From: Alloprevotella rava
GTDB taxonomy: Bacteria; Bacteroidota; Bacteroidia; Bacteroidales; Bacteroidaceae
Length of the DNA: 64,000 nucleotides
Direction: 5' to 3'
Assembly: GCF_014195585.1 (NCBI RefSeq)
Contig: NZ_JACICA010000006.1
Location: forward strand, 62,001 to 126,000
A program made the position numbers and the translations under genes. Each line of letters starts with the position of its first letter. Position 1 is the first letter of the stretch. Below the pieces are notes generated by a model that had not been told where the DNA came from, did no database searches, and saw only the letters and a list, made by a program, of their open reading frames with translations. Positions 1 to 8,416 of the stretch are shown here, one piece after another.

Positions 1-28
1 CACGTTGTGTCGCTGGGGAGAACTGGCA

Positions 29-163
29 CAAGAAAGATGCGAGCAGATAGCCGTATTGCTTTCTCAAACGCAATAAGGGAGTGAGCTGACACAATAAGGA
101 TGCTGGCGGATAGGCTTATTATATTCCCAAACGCAATAAGGAGATTTACGATCATCGCTATTG
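29..163. repeat. 21-bp-lattice octamer array 1
   Basis: This is intergenic DNA downstream of prmC. Octamers of the CCTTATTG/CAATAAGG type start at 51 (CCGTATTG), 71, 92, 114 (GCTTATTA) and 134, with weaker 6-of-8 matches at 29 and 156. The fourth base of CCTTATTG, or its partner base pair in the reverse form, falls at 33, 54, 75, 96, 117, 138 and 159, which is exactly 21 bp apart. The rest of 1-270 shows no gene that I can support. Confidence 0.8.
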
Positions 164-270
164 CGTTTGTGCGCCTCTACTTGCAAATGATTCAAAGAAG
201 CATTAGAAGCCTCACCGAATAGTGCAGAGGCTCAGGCTTGTCGGACAAGAAGATTTGGCAGTTTAGCTTT

Positions 271-1122
271 TTAGCGAACAGCCTTTATCATTCGGTCTTT
301 CCCATAAATGTCGCGGCGCAGCTCCACGTTGGAGTAGCCGTTAGATTGGAACATTTCCACGGTTTCTTGCCCGTAGGCTTGATTGATTTCTACCAACACT
401 GCTGCGGCTTTGAGTTGCTGACCGAGGCGCGCCAAAGCCCGATAGAAAAGAAGAGGATCGGTATCGGGAACAAAGAGAGCTGAGGCGGGTTCATAGTCCA
501 AAACGTGGGTTTCCATCTCCGCGCGCTCGCGCTCACAAATATAAGGGGGATTGGAAACAATATAGAGAGCATCCCTCGAGGGCGCGCTCGCCGCGCTCTC
601 ATTCACCACTTCCAACACATCCGTTCGGCAAAAATCCACTACAACGCCATTGGCTTGCGCATTCTGCTGCGCCACGGCCAAAGCCCCTTCCGAAATGTCC
701 CACGCCATGACCTGCGCACGTGGAAACTGCTTGGCCAGAGAGATGGCAATACAACCCGTACCGGTTCCCACATCGAGAACGGAGCAAGGAGCATCGGAGG
801 GCAAGAGAGATGCCACCCACCCCACCAGCTCTTCCGTTTCTGGCCGAGGAATCAAGGTGTCGGGCGTCACACGAAAGGTGAGATCGCAAAATTGTGCTGT
901 ACCGATGGCGTATTGCACAGGTTCACCCTGCTCTAAGCGGCGGAGGATTTTTTCCAGCCTTATTGTATCTTCTTCGGAAAATACCGTATCTTTGCCCAGA
1001 TAGATGTCGGTGCGCGACAGGCCAAAGGCATCTTCCAACACAACAAACGCCAGGGCGCGGGCTTCCCGTTCTTCCACTTTCGGGACGAGCGTATCAACAA
1101 TTTGGCGAAACATAGATTTCAT
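271..1122 (-). CDS. prmC: Peptide chain release factor N5-glutamine methyltransferase PrmC (HemK)
   Basis: PrmC methylates the glutamine of the GGQ motif in release factors RF1 and RF2 in the cytoplasm, using S-adenosylmethionine. The 283-residue product has the family's usual length. An N-terminal helical domain is followed by a Rossmann methyltransferase domain with the SAM loop DVGTGTGCIA (about residue 118) and the diagnostic catalytic motif SNPPYI (about residue 190). A TAnnTTTGC promoter box lies at 1126-1134 on this strand, so the transcript begins at or inside the first ATG. The second methionine, at 1113, is therefore a plausible alternative start giving 280 residues. The gene is divergent from ribD, with 12 bp between the start codons. 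The identification is firm; only the start is open. Confidence 0.96.
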   Translation of the reverse strand: MKSMFRQIVDTLVPKVEEREARALAFVVLEDAFGLSRTDIYLGKDTVFSEEDTIRLEKILRRLEQGEPVQYAIGTAQFCDLTFRVTPDTLIPRPETEELVGWVASLLPSDAPCSVLDVGTGTGCIAISLAKQFPRAQVMAWDISEGALAVAQQNAQANGVVVDFCRTDVLEVVNESAASAPSRDALYIVSNPPYICERERAEMETHVLDYEPASALFVPDTDPLLFYRALARLGQQLKAAAVLVEINQAYGQETVEMFQSNGYSNVELRRDIYGKDRMIKAVR

Positions 1123-1125
1123 AAG

Positions 1126-1134
1126 GCAAAGGTA
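1126..1134 (-). promoter_or_regulatory. Bacteroidetes -7 box for prmC
   Basis: The minus strand reads TACCTTTGC, an exact TAnnTTTGC match, four bases upstream of the prmC ATG at 1122. No TTTG -33 element is evident at the usual distance. If it is used, the transcript would be leaderless or nearly so. Confidence 0.5.
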
Positions 1135-2193
1135 ATGAATAAATCAAAAAATACAACGGACACTTTCTATATGCGCCGCTGCATCCAACTGGCTCGGCAG
1201 GGCGAAAACGGAGCAGCTCCCAATCCGATGGTGGGCGCTGTGATTGTTGGCGAGGGACGTATCATTGGCGAGGGGTATCATGCTCATTGCGGACAGGCAC
1301 ATGCTGAGGTGAATGCTATCAACAGCGTGCGCCCCGAAGACCGCCCGCTCTTGCAGGAGGCCACAATCTATGTGAGTCTCGAACCTTGCTCTCATTTCGG
1401 CCGAACGCCGCCTTGTGCCAAACTCATTATCGATTGCCACATACCGCGCGTGGTTGTGGGCTGCGAAGATCCTTTTGCTAAGGTTCATGGGCGCGGCATA
1501 CAGATGCTGCGGGATGCGGGCGTAGAGGTGGTTGTCGGCGTGTTGGAAGAAGAATGCCGCGCGCTGAATAGGAAGTTTTTCACGTTCCATACTCACCGCC
1601 GTCCTTACATCACACTGAAATGGGCGCGCAGCAAAGATGGTTTTCTGGACAGTTGGAGAGAGCCGCTCCTCGATACGGATGCTACCGATTCCCTCCCCTC
1701 CCAACCAGCAGGGGAATACACTGAAGAAGCAACGCCTCAAGCGGCGCAGCAACCCGCTCTACTCTCCACACCGCTCACACAGATGGCGGTGCACCATCAG
1801 CGGGCGCAGCATCAGGCCATCCTTGTGGGACACAGCACACTGCGCCTCGACCGCCCGAGCCTGACGGTGAGAGCCTGGGACGGAGCCGACCCGCTACCCG
1901 TTGTCTTGGGGCGCGTGGCCGAGGGAGAACTCCCACGCGGTTGGCAGTGCTTTGCGGATATCGAAACCATGCTCGATTCGCTCTTCCGGCAGAACGTGCA
2001 GAGCCTCCTCGTTGAGGGCGGCGCGCAAACCTTGCAGTCGTTCATCGATGCGGGCCTTTGGGACGAAGCGTGGGAGGAACTGTCGGCCACTATGCTGCAA
2101 AGCGGTGTGCCTGCCCCGCGTATGCCCTACGGCGTAGAACTGGAAATTGTCCAGAAATTCGGCGTACCGTTCAGTCATTGGACAAATAGTTAA
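1135..2193 (+). CDS. ribD: Bifunctional riboflavin biosynthesis protein RibD
   Basis: RibD deaminates the pyrimidine product of GTP cyclohydrolase II and then reduces the ribosyl side chain with NADPH, two early steps of riboflavin synthesis in the cytoplasm. The N-terminal deaminase domain shows the zinc motifs HAEVNAI and PCSHFGRTPPC. The C-terminal RibD_C reductase domain shows ILVGHSTLRLDRP and LVEGGAQTL. The product is 352 residues from the ATG at 1135. An upstream in-frame ATG at 1102 would overlap prmC and add 11 residues with no family counterpart, so 1135 is preferred. No other rib gene is in the window. The spacer to the next gene is 19 bp, so the two may be co-transcribed. Confidence 0.95.
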   Translation: MNKSKNTTDTFYMRRCIQLARQGENGAAPNPMVGAVIVGEGRIIGEGYHAHCGQAHAEVNAINSVRPEDRPLLQEATIYVSLEPCSHFGRTPPCAKLIIDCHIPRVVVGCEDPFAKVHGRGIQMLRDAGVEVVVGVLEEECRALNRKFFTFHTHRRPYITLKWARSKDGFLDSWREPLLDTDATDSLPSQPAGEYTEEATPQAAQQPALLSTPLTQMAVHHQRAQHQAILVGHSTLRLDRPSLTVRAWDGADPLPVVLGRVAEGELPRGWQCFADIETMLDSLFRQNVQSLLVEGGAQTLQSFIDAGLWDEAWEELSATMLQSGVPAPRMPYGVELEIVQKFGVPFSHWTNS

Positions 2194-2212
2194 CAACATC
2201 TTTTATATCATC

Positions 2213-2713
2213 ATGAAAAAAGTTCTCTTACCCATTTGCCTTGCCCTTCTGACCTGGACTGGCAGCGGCTCTGTCCTTGAAGCGCAGGCACAGAGTGGTC
2301 CTCACAAAGTGGTGGTTGCTAAGAAAAAGGCGACCAACAAAGCAAACACCAACGAAGTGCGACAGTTCTATAAGAACTTCCTCAAATCCTATATCTTGGG
2401 AGGTAAGGACGTGCACAGCAATCCGAAATTCAGAGCGTACCTCTCCGAAGAGCTGATACAGAAGCTCCACGAAAGATTTGTGAGCGAATACGATGACGAG
2501 GACGGAATGGGCCTTGCCGTATGGCTCTTCCGTGGCGGCGGGCAGGATCCCGACGATGCCGAGATGCTGCGCACGCTTTCCGTGCAACCAGCGAAGGACA
2601 ACTGGTATGTGGTCAAAATGACTTCAAGAGGGAAACGCGACACCCTACGCGTGAGAATCGTGAAGAAGAACAAACGCTTCCTCATCACGGATGTGGAAAA
2701 CCCCGATTGGTGA
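2213..2713 (+). CDS. Small secreted protein, DUF3828-like
   Basis: The product is 166 residues from the ATG at 2213. The next in-frame start upstream, at 2147, would overlap ribD and bury the signal peptide. Residues 1-27 form a signal peptide (lysines, a leucine-rich core, then AQAQ). The mature part begins with a short basic linker and then a globular domain with VRQFYKNFL, YLSEELIQKL and an ending VRIVKKNKRFLITDVENPDW. This pattern resembles the DUF3828 family of periplasmic proteins of unknown function. It follows ribD closely and is ended by a strong hairpin terminator. The export call is solid, the family call is from memory of the pattern, and no function is known. Confidence 0.7.
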   Translation: MKKVLLPICLALLTWTGSGSVLEAQAQSGPHKVVVAKKKATNKANTNEVRQFYKNFLKSYILGGKDVHSNPKFRAYLSEELIQKLHERFVSEYDDEDGMGLAVWLFRGGGQDPDDAEMLRTLSVQPAKDNWYVVKMTSRGKRDTLRVRIVKKNKRFLITDVENPDW

Positions 2714-2742
2714 GACGCTCCACAACGGCCTAAACATAAGAA

Positions 2743-2780
2743 AGTCCTCGGTATTTGCAGATACCGGGGACTCTTTTTTT
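2743..2780 (+). terminator. Rho-independent terminator
   Basis: A 12-bp stem (AGTCCTCGGTAT with ATACCGGGGACT, one G-U pair) with a 6-base loop is followed by CTCTTTTTTT. It ends the ribD/2213 transcript and sits before the convergent SLC13 gene. Confidence 0.9.
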
Positions 2781-2797
2781 CTATCTGGCAAGAGCCA

Positions 2798-4264
2798 CTA
2801 AGCAATCAGGTGCATAGAACCTACGAAATAGAGCACCAAGTAGCCGATCAGCATGGAGACAATACCCAGCGTCAGACCTATCTTCAGCATGTCGTTCTGC
2901 TTCACGAGGCCCGTACTGTATGCAATGGCGTTCGGCGGAGTACTGATGGGGAGACACATAGCACTTGAAGCAGCGATGGCGATACCAATGAGAATCGTTG
3001 CCGTGCCGCCGATAGAGCCGAGCGCACCGCCCATACCCTTGCATACAACGGCCAGAATCGGAACGAGCAGGGCTGCCGTAGCCGTATTGCTAATGAAGTT
3101 GGAGAGGAAGAAGCAGATAAGGCCTGAAATGAGCAAAATAGCCACAGGACTCCAAGAGCCAAATGGGATACTGTCGATGGCGTTCTCTGCCAGGCCTGAA
3201 CCGTTCATGCCGAGACCTAAGGCGAAACCGCCCGCCACCATCCAAATGACACTCCAGTTTATCTCCTGCAAATCTTTCGCCGTGATAACGCCCGTCACCG
3301 CAAAGACGCCCATGGGCACCATTGCCACAGTGTTAGCGTCGATACCCGTGATTTCCTTCGGGATTACCCAAAGCAGGATGGTAACGATGAAAGTAGCGCA
3401 TACCACCCACATACGCCAACCGCGGTGTACTTCGCCGGTGATGTGGAGGTCGATAGTTTTTTTCGTGAAAGGGAAAAAGCGCAGAATCACCCTCCAACTG
3501 ATGACGAGCAGCAGAATAACGAGTGGCAACATAAACATCATCCACGTGCCAAAGCCGATGTCCATGTTCAGCCCCTCCGGACTGTTGAGATACTTTAAGG
3601 CAATCATGTTGGGAGGCGTGCCGATGGGCGTTCCCATACCGCCGAGGTTAGCTGCAACGGGGATGCTCAATGTCAGCGCAATGCGACCCTTTCCGTTAGC
3701 TGGCAGAGCGGCAAACACAGGGGTGAGGAACGTGAGCATCATGGCTGCCGTGGCTGTGTTACTAACGAACATGGAAAACACGCCCGTAATGAGCAAAAAG
3801 CCCAACAGCACATTCTCGCTCTTACGCCCAAAGGGTTTGATCATGGAGCGAGCCAGCAACACGTCGAGTCCCGACTTAGATGCCGCTATGGCAAGGATGA
3901 AACCGCCCAAGAAGAGCATGATGACGGGGTCGGCAAAGGAAGCCATGACCTCCTTCGACTTGAGCAACTCGCCCACGCCTTCGCCCTTGAAAGGAAGGAG
4001 CGCGTTGTTGGTCACAGTAAGACACATCGTGGTGATGATACCGAGCGATGTTGCCCAGGAGGGGATACACTCGGTGAGCCAAGAGAGCGTGGCAAACACG
4101 AAGATGGCAATGATGCGCTGTTGCACAACTGTCAGTCCGTTGATACCGAAAAAGTCGATAGGAAGATTCCAAACAATGGTGGTCACAAGGATGATACCGA
4201 CGAACTCCCAAAGCTTCTTGGGGGAGAACGCCGCACTTAGGCCGGGGGTTTTCTCTTCTGCCAT
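2798..4264 (-). CDS. SLC13/DASS-family sodium:dicarboxylate symporter
   Basis: This is an inner-membrane carrier of the divalent anion:sodium symporter family, which typically takes up succinate, fumarate, malate or related anions with Na+. The 488-residue product is hydrophobic throughout. It carries the two family-defining SNT motifs, VSNTATAAMM (about residue 165) and ISNTATAALL (about 390), each in an inverted-repeat half, plus the GTPPNMIAL and STPPNAIAYS loops that accompany them. It is transcribed alone from a well-formed promoter at 4308-4338 and converges on the terminator at 2743-2780. The exact substrate cannot be read from the sequence. Confidence 0.93.
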   Translation of the reverse strand: MAEEKTPGLSAAFSPKKLWEFVGIILVTTIVWNLPIDFFGINGLTVVQQRIIAIFVFATLSWLTECIPSWATSLGIITTMCLTVTNNALLPFKGEGVGELLKSKEVMASFADPVIMLFLGGFILAIAASKSGLDVLLARSMIKPFGRKSENVLLGFLLITGVFSMFVSNTATAAMMLTFLTPVFAALPANGKGRIALTLSIPVAANLGGMGTPIGTPPNMIALKYLNSPEGLNMDIGFGTWMMFMLPLVILLLVISWRVILRFFPFTKKTIDLHITGEVHRGWRMWVVCATFIVTILLWVIPKEITGIDANTVAMVPMGVFAVTGVITAKDLQEINWSVIWMVAGGFALGLGMNGSGLAENAIDSIPFGSWSPVAILLISGLICFFLSNFISNTATAALLVPILAVVCKGMGGALGSIGGTATILIGIAIAASSAMCLPISTPPNAIAYSTGLVKQNDMLKIGLTLGIVSMLIGYLVLYFVGSMHLIA

Positions 4265-4307
4265 AGTATTACGTTTTTAGAATTAGTTTGCGAAATATTA
4301 GACAAGC

Positions 4308-4338
4308 CAAAAGTAAAGACTATTCCATAAATTGCAAA
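4308..4338 (-). promoter_or_regulatory. Bacteroidetes-type promoter for the SLC13 gene
   Basis: On the minus strand TTTG (4335-4338) is followed after 19 bases by TACTTTTG (4308-4315), an exact match to TTTG-N19-TAnnTTTG. It predicts a leader of about 40 nt before the ATG at 4264. Confidence 0.8.
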
Positions 4339-4481
4339 GTGAAAATAACAAAAAGATATATACTGCCGTAAAAACACACAGGAGAAGCCGCTCCCCTTTC
4401 CGACTTTTAGAACAATTCTGCGGAAGACTCTCCACTCTCCAAAAGAGAAAATCGAGCCTCGTACAGACTTGATTTCCAACA

Positions 4482-4574
4482 CAATAAGAAGGGCTAAAAA
4501 TATCCTTATTGTGTCAGCTGGCTTCCTTATTGTATCAACTGACGCAATAAGGCTGTCGGCTGACATCCTTATTG
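4482..4574. repeat. 21-bp-lattice octamer array 2
   Basis: Octamers start at 4482 (CAATAAGA), 4504, 4525, 4545 (reverse) and 4567. The anchor base pair lies at 4486, 4507, 4528, 4549 and 4570, exactly 21 bp apart. The array lies in the 529-bp divergent spacer between the SLC13 and skp-like promoters. I see nothing else in that spacer. Confidence 0.85.
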
Positions 4575-4761
4575 TATTTTTCAGCTTCTCCTTTGTAGAA
4601 ATCGATAGGTGAAAAAGGAGAAGAGAAAAAGACCCATCTTGCCAAACAACGGCAGGGAGAAAGCCGCCAGGCGAAAAGTTCTGCCGAAGACTCCAAATGC
4701 TTGATTCTTGCTTTTTTGAGTTATTATTGCCGTTTATGTGTCAGATTCGGAGGGGAATCAT

Positions 4762-4770
4762 TATTTTTGC
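4762..4770 (+). promoter_or_regulatory. Bacteroidetes -7 box for skp-like/murI
   Basis: TATTTTTGC is an exact TAnnTTTGC match, 23 bases upstream of the ATG at 4794. No clear TTTG -33 element was found. Confidence 0.7.
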
Positions 4771-4793
4771 AGAACACACATTTATATATAAGT

Positions 4794-5306
4794 ATGAAGC
4801 GAACAATTCTCCTGATGGTTTTGCTGCTCGTGGGCTGTGCTGCGATGCAGGCGCAAACCGCTCTGAAATATGGATATTTACACTACGACTCGCTGCTGGT
4901 GAAGATGAGCGACTATGCTGCTGCACAGGAGCAGCTGGCAACGCTCCGCAAACAATATCAGCAAGAAACGGACTATAACGAACAGAGCTTCAAACGGCAG
5001 TTTGCCGAATTTCTGCAAGGGCAGAAGAATTTTCCGCAGAACATTCTGCTGAAACGCCAGCGCGATTTGCAGGAGGCTATGGAGAAAAGCATCGCTTTCC
5101 GCCAGTCGGCTGAGGAGCTGATAAAGAAAGCTACCGCCGACCTTCTGCTGCCCGTCCGCCAACGCTTGGATGCTGCTATCCGCGAAGTGGGCATGGAGCG
5201 CGGCTATCAGTTTGTGCTCAATCTCGACAATAACACAGTGCCCTTTGTGCATCCGCAAATTGGAGAGGATGCCACGCCCTACGTCAGAGAAAAACTCAAG
5301 CGATAA
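4794..5306 (+). CDS. OmpH/Skp-family periplasmic chaperone
   Basis: Skp-family proteins hold unfolded outer-membrane proteins in the periplasm on their way to the BAM complex. The 170-residue product begins with an export signal. It may be a lipoprotein, because LLVGC fits a lipobox, or it may be cut after AQA. A long helical, coiled-coil-prone body rich in Q, E, K and R follows, matching the tentacle helices of the family. The C-terminal VGMERGYQFVLNLDNN segment is the typical Skp/OmpH closing strand. The start at 4794 follows a TATTTTTGC promoter. It lies 57 bp upstream of murI, an arrangement I recall as common in Bacteroidales, where ompH genes precede murI. Confidence 0.88.
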   Translation: MKRTILLMVLLLVGCAAMQAQTALKYGYLHYDSLLVKMSDYAAAQEQLATLRKQYQQETDYNEQSFKRQFAEFLQGQKNFPQNILLKRQRDLQEAMEKSIAFRQSAEELIKKATADLLLPVRQRLDAAIREVGMERGYQFVLNLDNNTVPFVHPQIGEDATPYVREKLKR

Positions 5307-5363
5307 ATTCCCTGAATTATTCCACACGCTGCGCTATATCCACAGCACAACAGAAGAAGAAAG

Positions 5364-6221
5364 ATGTCTGAAGACTCTAACAAGCAACGCTATCCCATCG
5401 GTGTTTTCGACAGCGGATACGGCGGACTCACCATTCTCCGCCAGATACGGCAATACCTGCCTCAATACGATTATATCTATCTGGGCGATAACGCTCGCGC
5501 ACCTTATGGGTCTCGTTCCTTTGAGGTGATCTATAAATATACGCTCGAAGCTGTGGAGGCGCTCTTCGCCCGCGGCTGCCGCTTGGTGATACTGGCGTGC
5601 AACACGGCATCGGCCAAAGCCTTGCGCAACATTCAGCAAATCGACCTTCCGCGCCTCGGAGCAGACCGCCGCGTACTGGGCGTGATTCGCCCCACGGTGG
5701 AGGCTGTGCCTGAGATTACACGGTCGGGGCATGTGGGCCTTCTCGGCACACCTGGCACCGTCAACTCTGGTTCGTACAAAATGGAGATTTGCCGCTTGGA
5801 GAAATATGTCGAACTAACCTCGCTGGCTTGCCCCATGTGGGTACCGCTGGTGGAATACAACGAGTATGACTCGCCCGGAGCCGACTATTTCGTGAAGAAA
5901 CGCATCGATATGATCATGCGCCTCGACCCAGAAATCGACACGCTCATACTGGGTTGCACTCACTATCCCTTGCTTATCAACAAAATCATGAAGTATGTCC
6001 CCGAGGGAGTCCGACTCATCGAGCAAGGCGAATATGTGGCGCGCAGCTTGGTGGACTATCTCAAACGACATCCCGAGCTTGAGGCACAATGCAGCAAGAT
6101 GGGGCAATGCCATTACCTCACCACCGAACAAGAATCTAAATTCCGCGAAACAGCAGCCATATTCCTCCGCGAATCCCACTTACAGGTCACGCAGATTGAA
6201 CTACCGGAGGTGATGGCATAA
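5364..6221 (+). CDS. murI: Glutamate racemase MurI
   Basis: MurI converts L-glutamate to the D-glutamate used in peptidoglycan stem peptides and needs no cofactor. The 285-residue product carries GVFDSGYGGLTIL near the N-terminus, LGDNARAPYG, and the two catalytic cysteines in LACNTASA (about residue 78) and LGCTHYPLL (about residue 197). It follows the skp-like gene on the same strand and is probably co-transcribed with it. No clear promoter or terminator is visible in the 87 bp after it. Confidence 0.97.
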   Translation: MSEDSNKQRYPIGVFDSGYGGLTILRQIRQYLPQYDYIYLGDNARAPYGSRSFEVIYKYTLEAVEALFARGCRLVILACNTASAKALRNIQQIDLPRLGADRRVLGVIRPTVEAVPEITRSGHVGLLGTPGTVNSGSYKMEICRLEKYVELTSLACPMWVPLVEYNEYDSPGADYFVKKRIDMIMRLDPEIDTLILGCTHYPLLINKIMKYVPEGVRLIEQGEYVARSLVDYLKRHPELEAQCSKMGQCHYLTTEQESKFRETAAIFLRESHLQVTQIELPEVMA

Positions 6222-6308
6222 TATTTCCATAAAATTTTGGAAGAGCCGGACGGAGCAACACTCCCACACCTGCCCTTCCGTTTATCTATCTTGTAAATAC
6301 CTACTCAC

Positions 6309-6761
6309 ATGAAAAGAATCACCCTTCTTATGATGCTGCTCCTGAGCGTTGCTGGATTACAAGCCAAAGACCTCGTAGTGGCACTCAAAAACGGACAAAA
6401 AATCACTTTCTCCTTGTCCGACAATCCTGTCATTACTTACGCTGGCACTACGTTTAAGGCAGTGGGCGGTAGCAATGAAGTGACGACCGACTTATCAAAC
6501 GTGCAGAAATACTACTTTGAAGATTCGCCCACCACAGGGCTCGGAACAACCACTACGCGCCCCACGCTGCAAAACGGAACGGCACATTTCAGCGGCTTAC
6601 CTACGGGTACGCTCGTTAGCCTCTATGCCACTGACGGCCGCCTGCTGCATAGCACAAAAGCCAACAGCAATGGCGATGCCCACATCAGCTTCGGCCAATA
6701 CCCCGCCGGCACCTACGTTATCACAGCTGGCTCGGCCATCATCAAAGTAGTAAACAAGTAA
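6309..6761 (+). CDS. Short secreted protein with T9SS-type C-terminal sorting domain
   Basis: The 150-residue product has a signal peptide ending near LQA, then a small N-terminal domain (ALKNGQKITFSLSDNPVITY, then LSNVQKYYFE). A C-terminal domain of about 75 residues ends in GTYVITAGSAIIKVVNK and has the look of a type A T9SS sorting domain. There is no obvious effector domain between them. The last 232 coding bases are almost identical to the end of the neighbouring SGNH gene. A paralogue with the same layout lies at 17336. The role is unknown; export through T9SS is inferred from the C-terminal pattern only. Confidence 0.8.
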   Translation: MKRITLLMMLLLSVAGLQAKDLVVALKNGQKITFSLSDNPVITYAGTTFKAVGGSNEVTTDLSNVQKYYFEDSPTTGLGTTTTRPTLQNGTAHFSGLPTGTLVSLYATDGRLLHSTKANSNGDAHISFGQYPAGTYVITAGSAIIKVVNK

Positions 6762-6768
6762 AGAACAG
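6530..6768 (+). repeat. Near-identical sorting-domain repeat, copy 1
   Basis: This 239-bp stretch matches 7596-7834 with 6 mismatches by my manual count (about 97.5% identity) and no gaps. It covers the C-terminal domain, the stop codon and the first bases after it. Confidence 0.93.
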
Positions 6769-6777
6769 CGACATAGA

Positions 6778-7827
6778 ATGAAACGACTGCTCTTATTGGC
6801 TCTCATAATAATAGGATACATCACCACAATTTTCGCCCAGCAATCCAATCCTTATTCAGGCAAAAACATCGTTTGGATAGGAACGTCTATTCCTGCTGGC
6901 GTACCGGGTCGTCAGTACCCTGAACTTGTAGCCAAACGTCTCGGAATGAATTTGAAAAACCGTGCTATTGGTGCTTCCTACATATCAATGGGCAGCATCA
7001 AACCAGGTAATTCTTTAGACCCACACTCATGCCTATCCATGACCAAAGCTGAGATGAAAAAGATGTGGGGCGCATCTGCTCCTACTCACGCTTCTTTTGA
7101 AGAAGTTTTCAAGGAGATCAACTCCAACACAGATATAGTAATCTTCGACCATGGATATAATGATAGAGAACTGATTGATAAAGAACTGGCTACACTGAAT
7201 AGTAATTCTCATGCTTTCGATATAGATAAAAACACCTATGCCGGTTCTGTAGCATTTCTCTTCAATGAAATCCGTAAACGCGCACCTCATGCCAAAATAA
7301 TTCTGGCTGGCTATTTTTCAGACAACCATGAAGCGTGGATAGGCGTTAATGCTGATGGTACGTCCAAGTATGTAAATACCAAAGGCGTTTGTCAGATGCA
7401 AGAATGGTTAGCCAACAAAGCACAAGTGCCTTTACTGCGTGTGTGGGAATTACTCGATGTTTCCGACCATTCTCCTCTCACGGGTCGCAATACATTCAAA
7501 GAGTTCTGCCCTGATGACGTACATCCCCATTCCGACGAAAGTGGACGCAGCATAAAGATGTATGCCGATGCGTTGATAAATGCTCTCCAACAGCTCACCA
7601 CAGGGCTCGGAACAACCACTACGCGCCCCACGCTGCAAAACGGAACGGCACTTTTCAGCGGCTTACCTACGGGTACGCTCGTGAGCCTCTATGCCACTGA
7701 CGGCCGCCTGCTGCATAGCGCAAAAGCCAACAGCAATGGCGATGCCCACATCAGCTTCGGCCAATACCCCGCCGGCACTTATGTTATCACAGCCGGCTCG
7801 GCCATCATCAAAGTAGTAAACAAGTAA
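6778..7827 (+). CDS. Secreted SGNH/GDSL-type hydrolase with T9SS-type sorting domain
   Basis: This is probably an exported esterase or deacetylase of the SGNH fold. The 349-residue product has a signal peptide to about residue 21 (IFAQ). Block I reads WIGTSIPAG with the candidate catalytic serine at about residue 37, where the family usually has GDS. Block III reads FDHGYND, fitting GxND. Block V reads DDVHPHSD, with the Asp/His pair near residues 246-249. The last 75 or so residues are a T9SS-type C-terminal domain nearly identical to that of the preceding gene. It starts 16 bp after that gene and precedes a third small secreted protein, so the three are likely one operon. The substrate is unknown; a carbohydrate ester is plausible. 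Confidence 0.85.
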   Translation: MKRLLLLALIIIGYITTIFAQQSNPYSGKNIVWIGTSIPAGVPGRQYPELVAKRLGMNLKNRAIGASYISMGSIKPGNSLDPHSCLSMTKAEMKKMWGASAPTHASFEEVFKEINSNTDIVIFDHGYNDRELIDKELATLNSNSHAFDIDKNTYAGSVAFLFNEIRKRAPHAKIILAGYFSDNHEAWIGVNADGTSKYVNTKGVCQMQEWLANKAQVPLLRVWELLDVSDHSPLTGRNTFKEFCPDDVHPHSDESGRSIKMYADALINALQQLTTGLGTTTTRPTLQNGTALFSGLPTGTLVSLYATDGRLLHSAKANSNGDAHISFGQYPAGTYVITAGSAIIKVVNK

Positions 7828-7834
7828 AGAACAG
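7596..7834 (+). repeat. Near-identical sorting-domain repeat, copy 2
   Basis: This is the second copy of the 6530-6768 repeat at the 3' end of the SGNH hydrolase gene. Five of the six differences fall in the last two-thirds of the repeat. Confidence 0.93.
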
Positions 7835-7838
7835 AATA

Positions 7839-8144
7839 ATGAAAAAGATACTTCTTGCAGCCCTATTCATCATGGGCCTTACCACTCCAGCTGCCGCACA
7901 GCACTACCACATGGTTGTGAAGCAGAAAGACGGGAAGACATTCCGCATACGAACGGACAGCGTGAAGAAAGTGACATTTACAGCGGGCGCTTCGGCTCAA
8001 GCCTCTAAGGTGTCGACCAATAAAAACGTGCAAGCAAAGGTGCAAACAAAGGTGCACGCCAACGAGAAGGCAAGCAAAGGCGCAAACAATGGTCGCACTT
8101 TTTCGCAGGTGATAGTTGCCAACCAGCGCAACCGCCGTGCGTAA
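7839..8144 (+). CDS. Small secreted basic protein related to the N-terminus of the 17893 protein
   Basis: The 101-residue product has a signal peptide ending at AAAQ. Residues 21-48 (MVVKQKDGKTFRIRTDSVKK then VTF) align with the start of the DUF4876-type protein at 17893 (MIVTHADGTTDTISTKTVKN then VTF). After that the protein is a low-complexity basic tail rich in K, N, A and Q, with short DNA repeats of CAAAGGTGCAAA type, and it lacks the rest of the larger protein. It starts 11 bp after the SGNH gene. It could be a truncated paralogue or a genuine short secreted protein. No function is known. Confidence 0.6.
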   Translation: MKKILLAALFIMGLTTPAAAQHYHMVVKQKDGKTFRIRTDSVKKVTFTAGASAQASKVSTNKNVQAKVQTKVHANEKASKGANNGRTFSQVIVANQRNRRA

Positions 8145-8193
8145 GGCGATGAGCCACTAACAAAGAAATATCAACGATGGCGCGACAAGCTTT

Positions 8194-8202
8194 TACCTTT
8201 GC
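8194..8202 (+). promoter_or_regulatory. Orphan -7-like box in a convergent spacer
   Basis: TACCTTTGC is an exact TAnnTTTGC match, but no gene follows on this strand before the hairpin at 8237-8305. It also sits inside a short AAGCTTT/AAAGCTT inverted repeat. There is no -33 element. It may be chance or the start of a small RNA. Confidence 0.3.
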
Positions 8203-8236
8203 GCGAAAGCTTGCTGCAACAAACCGAACACAAAAC

Positions 8237-8305
8237 GCCTGCGGCGAACACACAAGCTACTCCCTTTGATGGGTAGGATACTTGCGTGTTCGCCGCAGGC
8301 TATTT
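8237..8305. terminator. Long hairpin between convergent genes
   Basis: GCCTGCGGCGAACACACAAG (8237-8256) pairs with CTTGCGTGTTCGCCGCAGGC (8281-8300), giving 19 of 20 pairs around a 24-base loop. Short T-rich stretches lie on both sides. It separates the 7839 gene from rnr and probably stops transcription from both directions. Confidence 0.7.
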
Positions 8306-8416
8306 TATTGTCGGAAACTCGGGCTTTGCTGCTCTGTCCGATACAGCTGATAAAGCAGTGGATAAGGCGAAAAACGAGCCGCCAGCAGTTGCTCTGCGGC
8401 AAGTCTCACCCCTTCA

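Noticed and set aside
2853-4280. A 475-codon open frame antisense to the SLC13 gene
   Set aside because: The product is low-complexity in M, P, T, K and S, without any known motif, and mirrors the codon pattern of a strongly supported transporter on the other strand.
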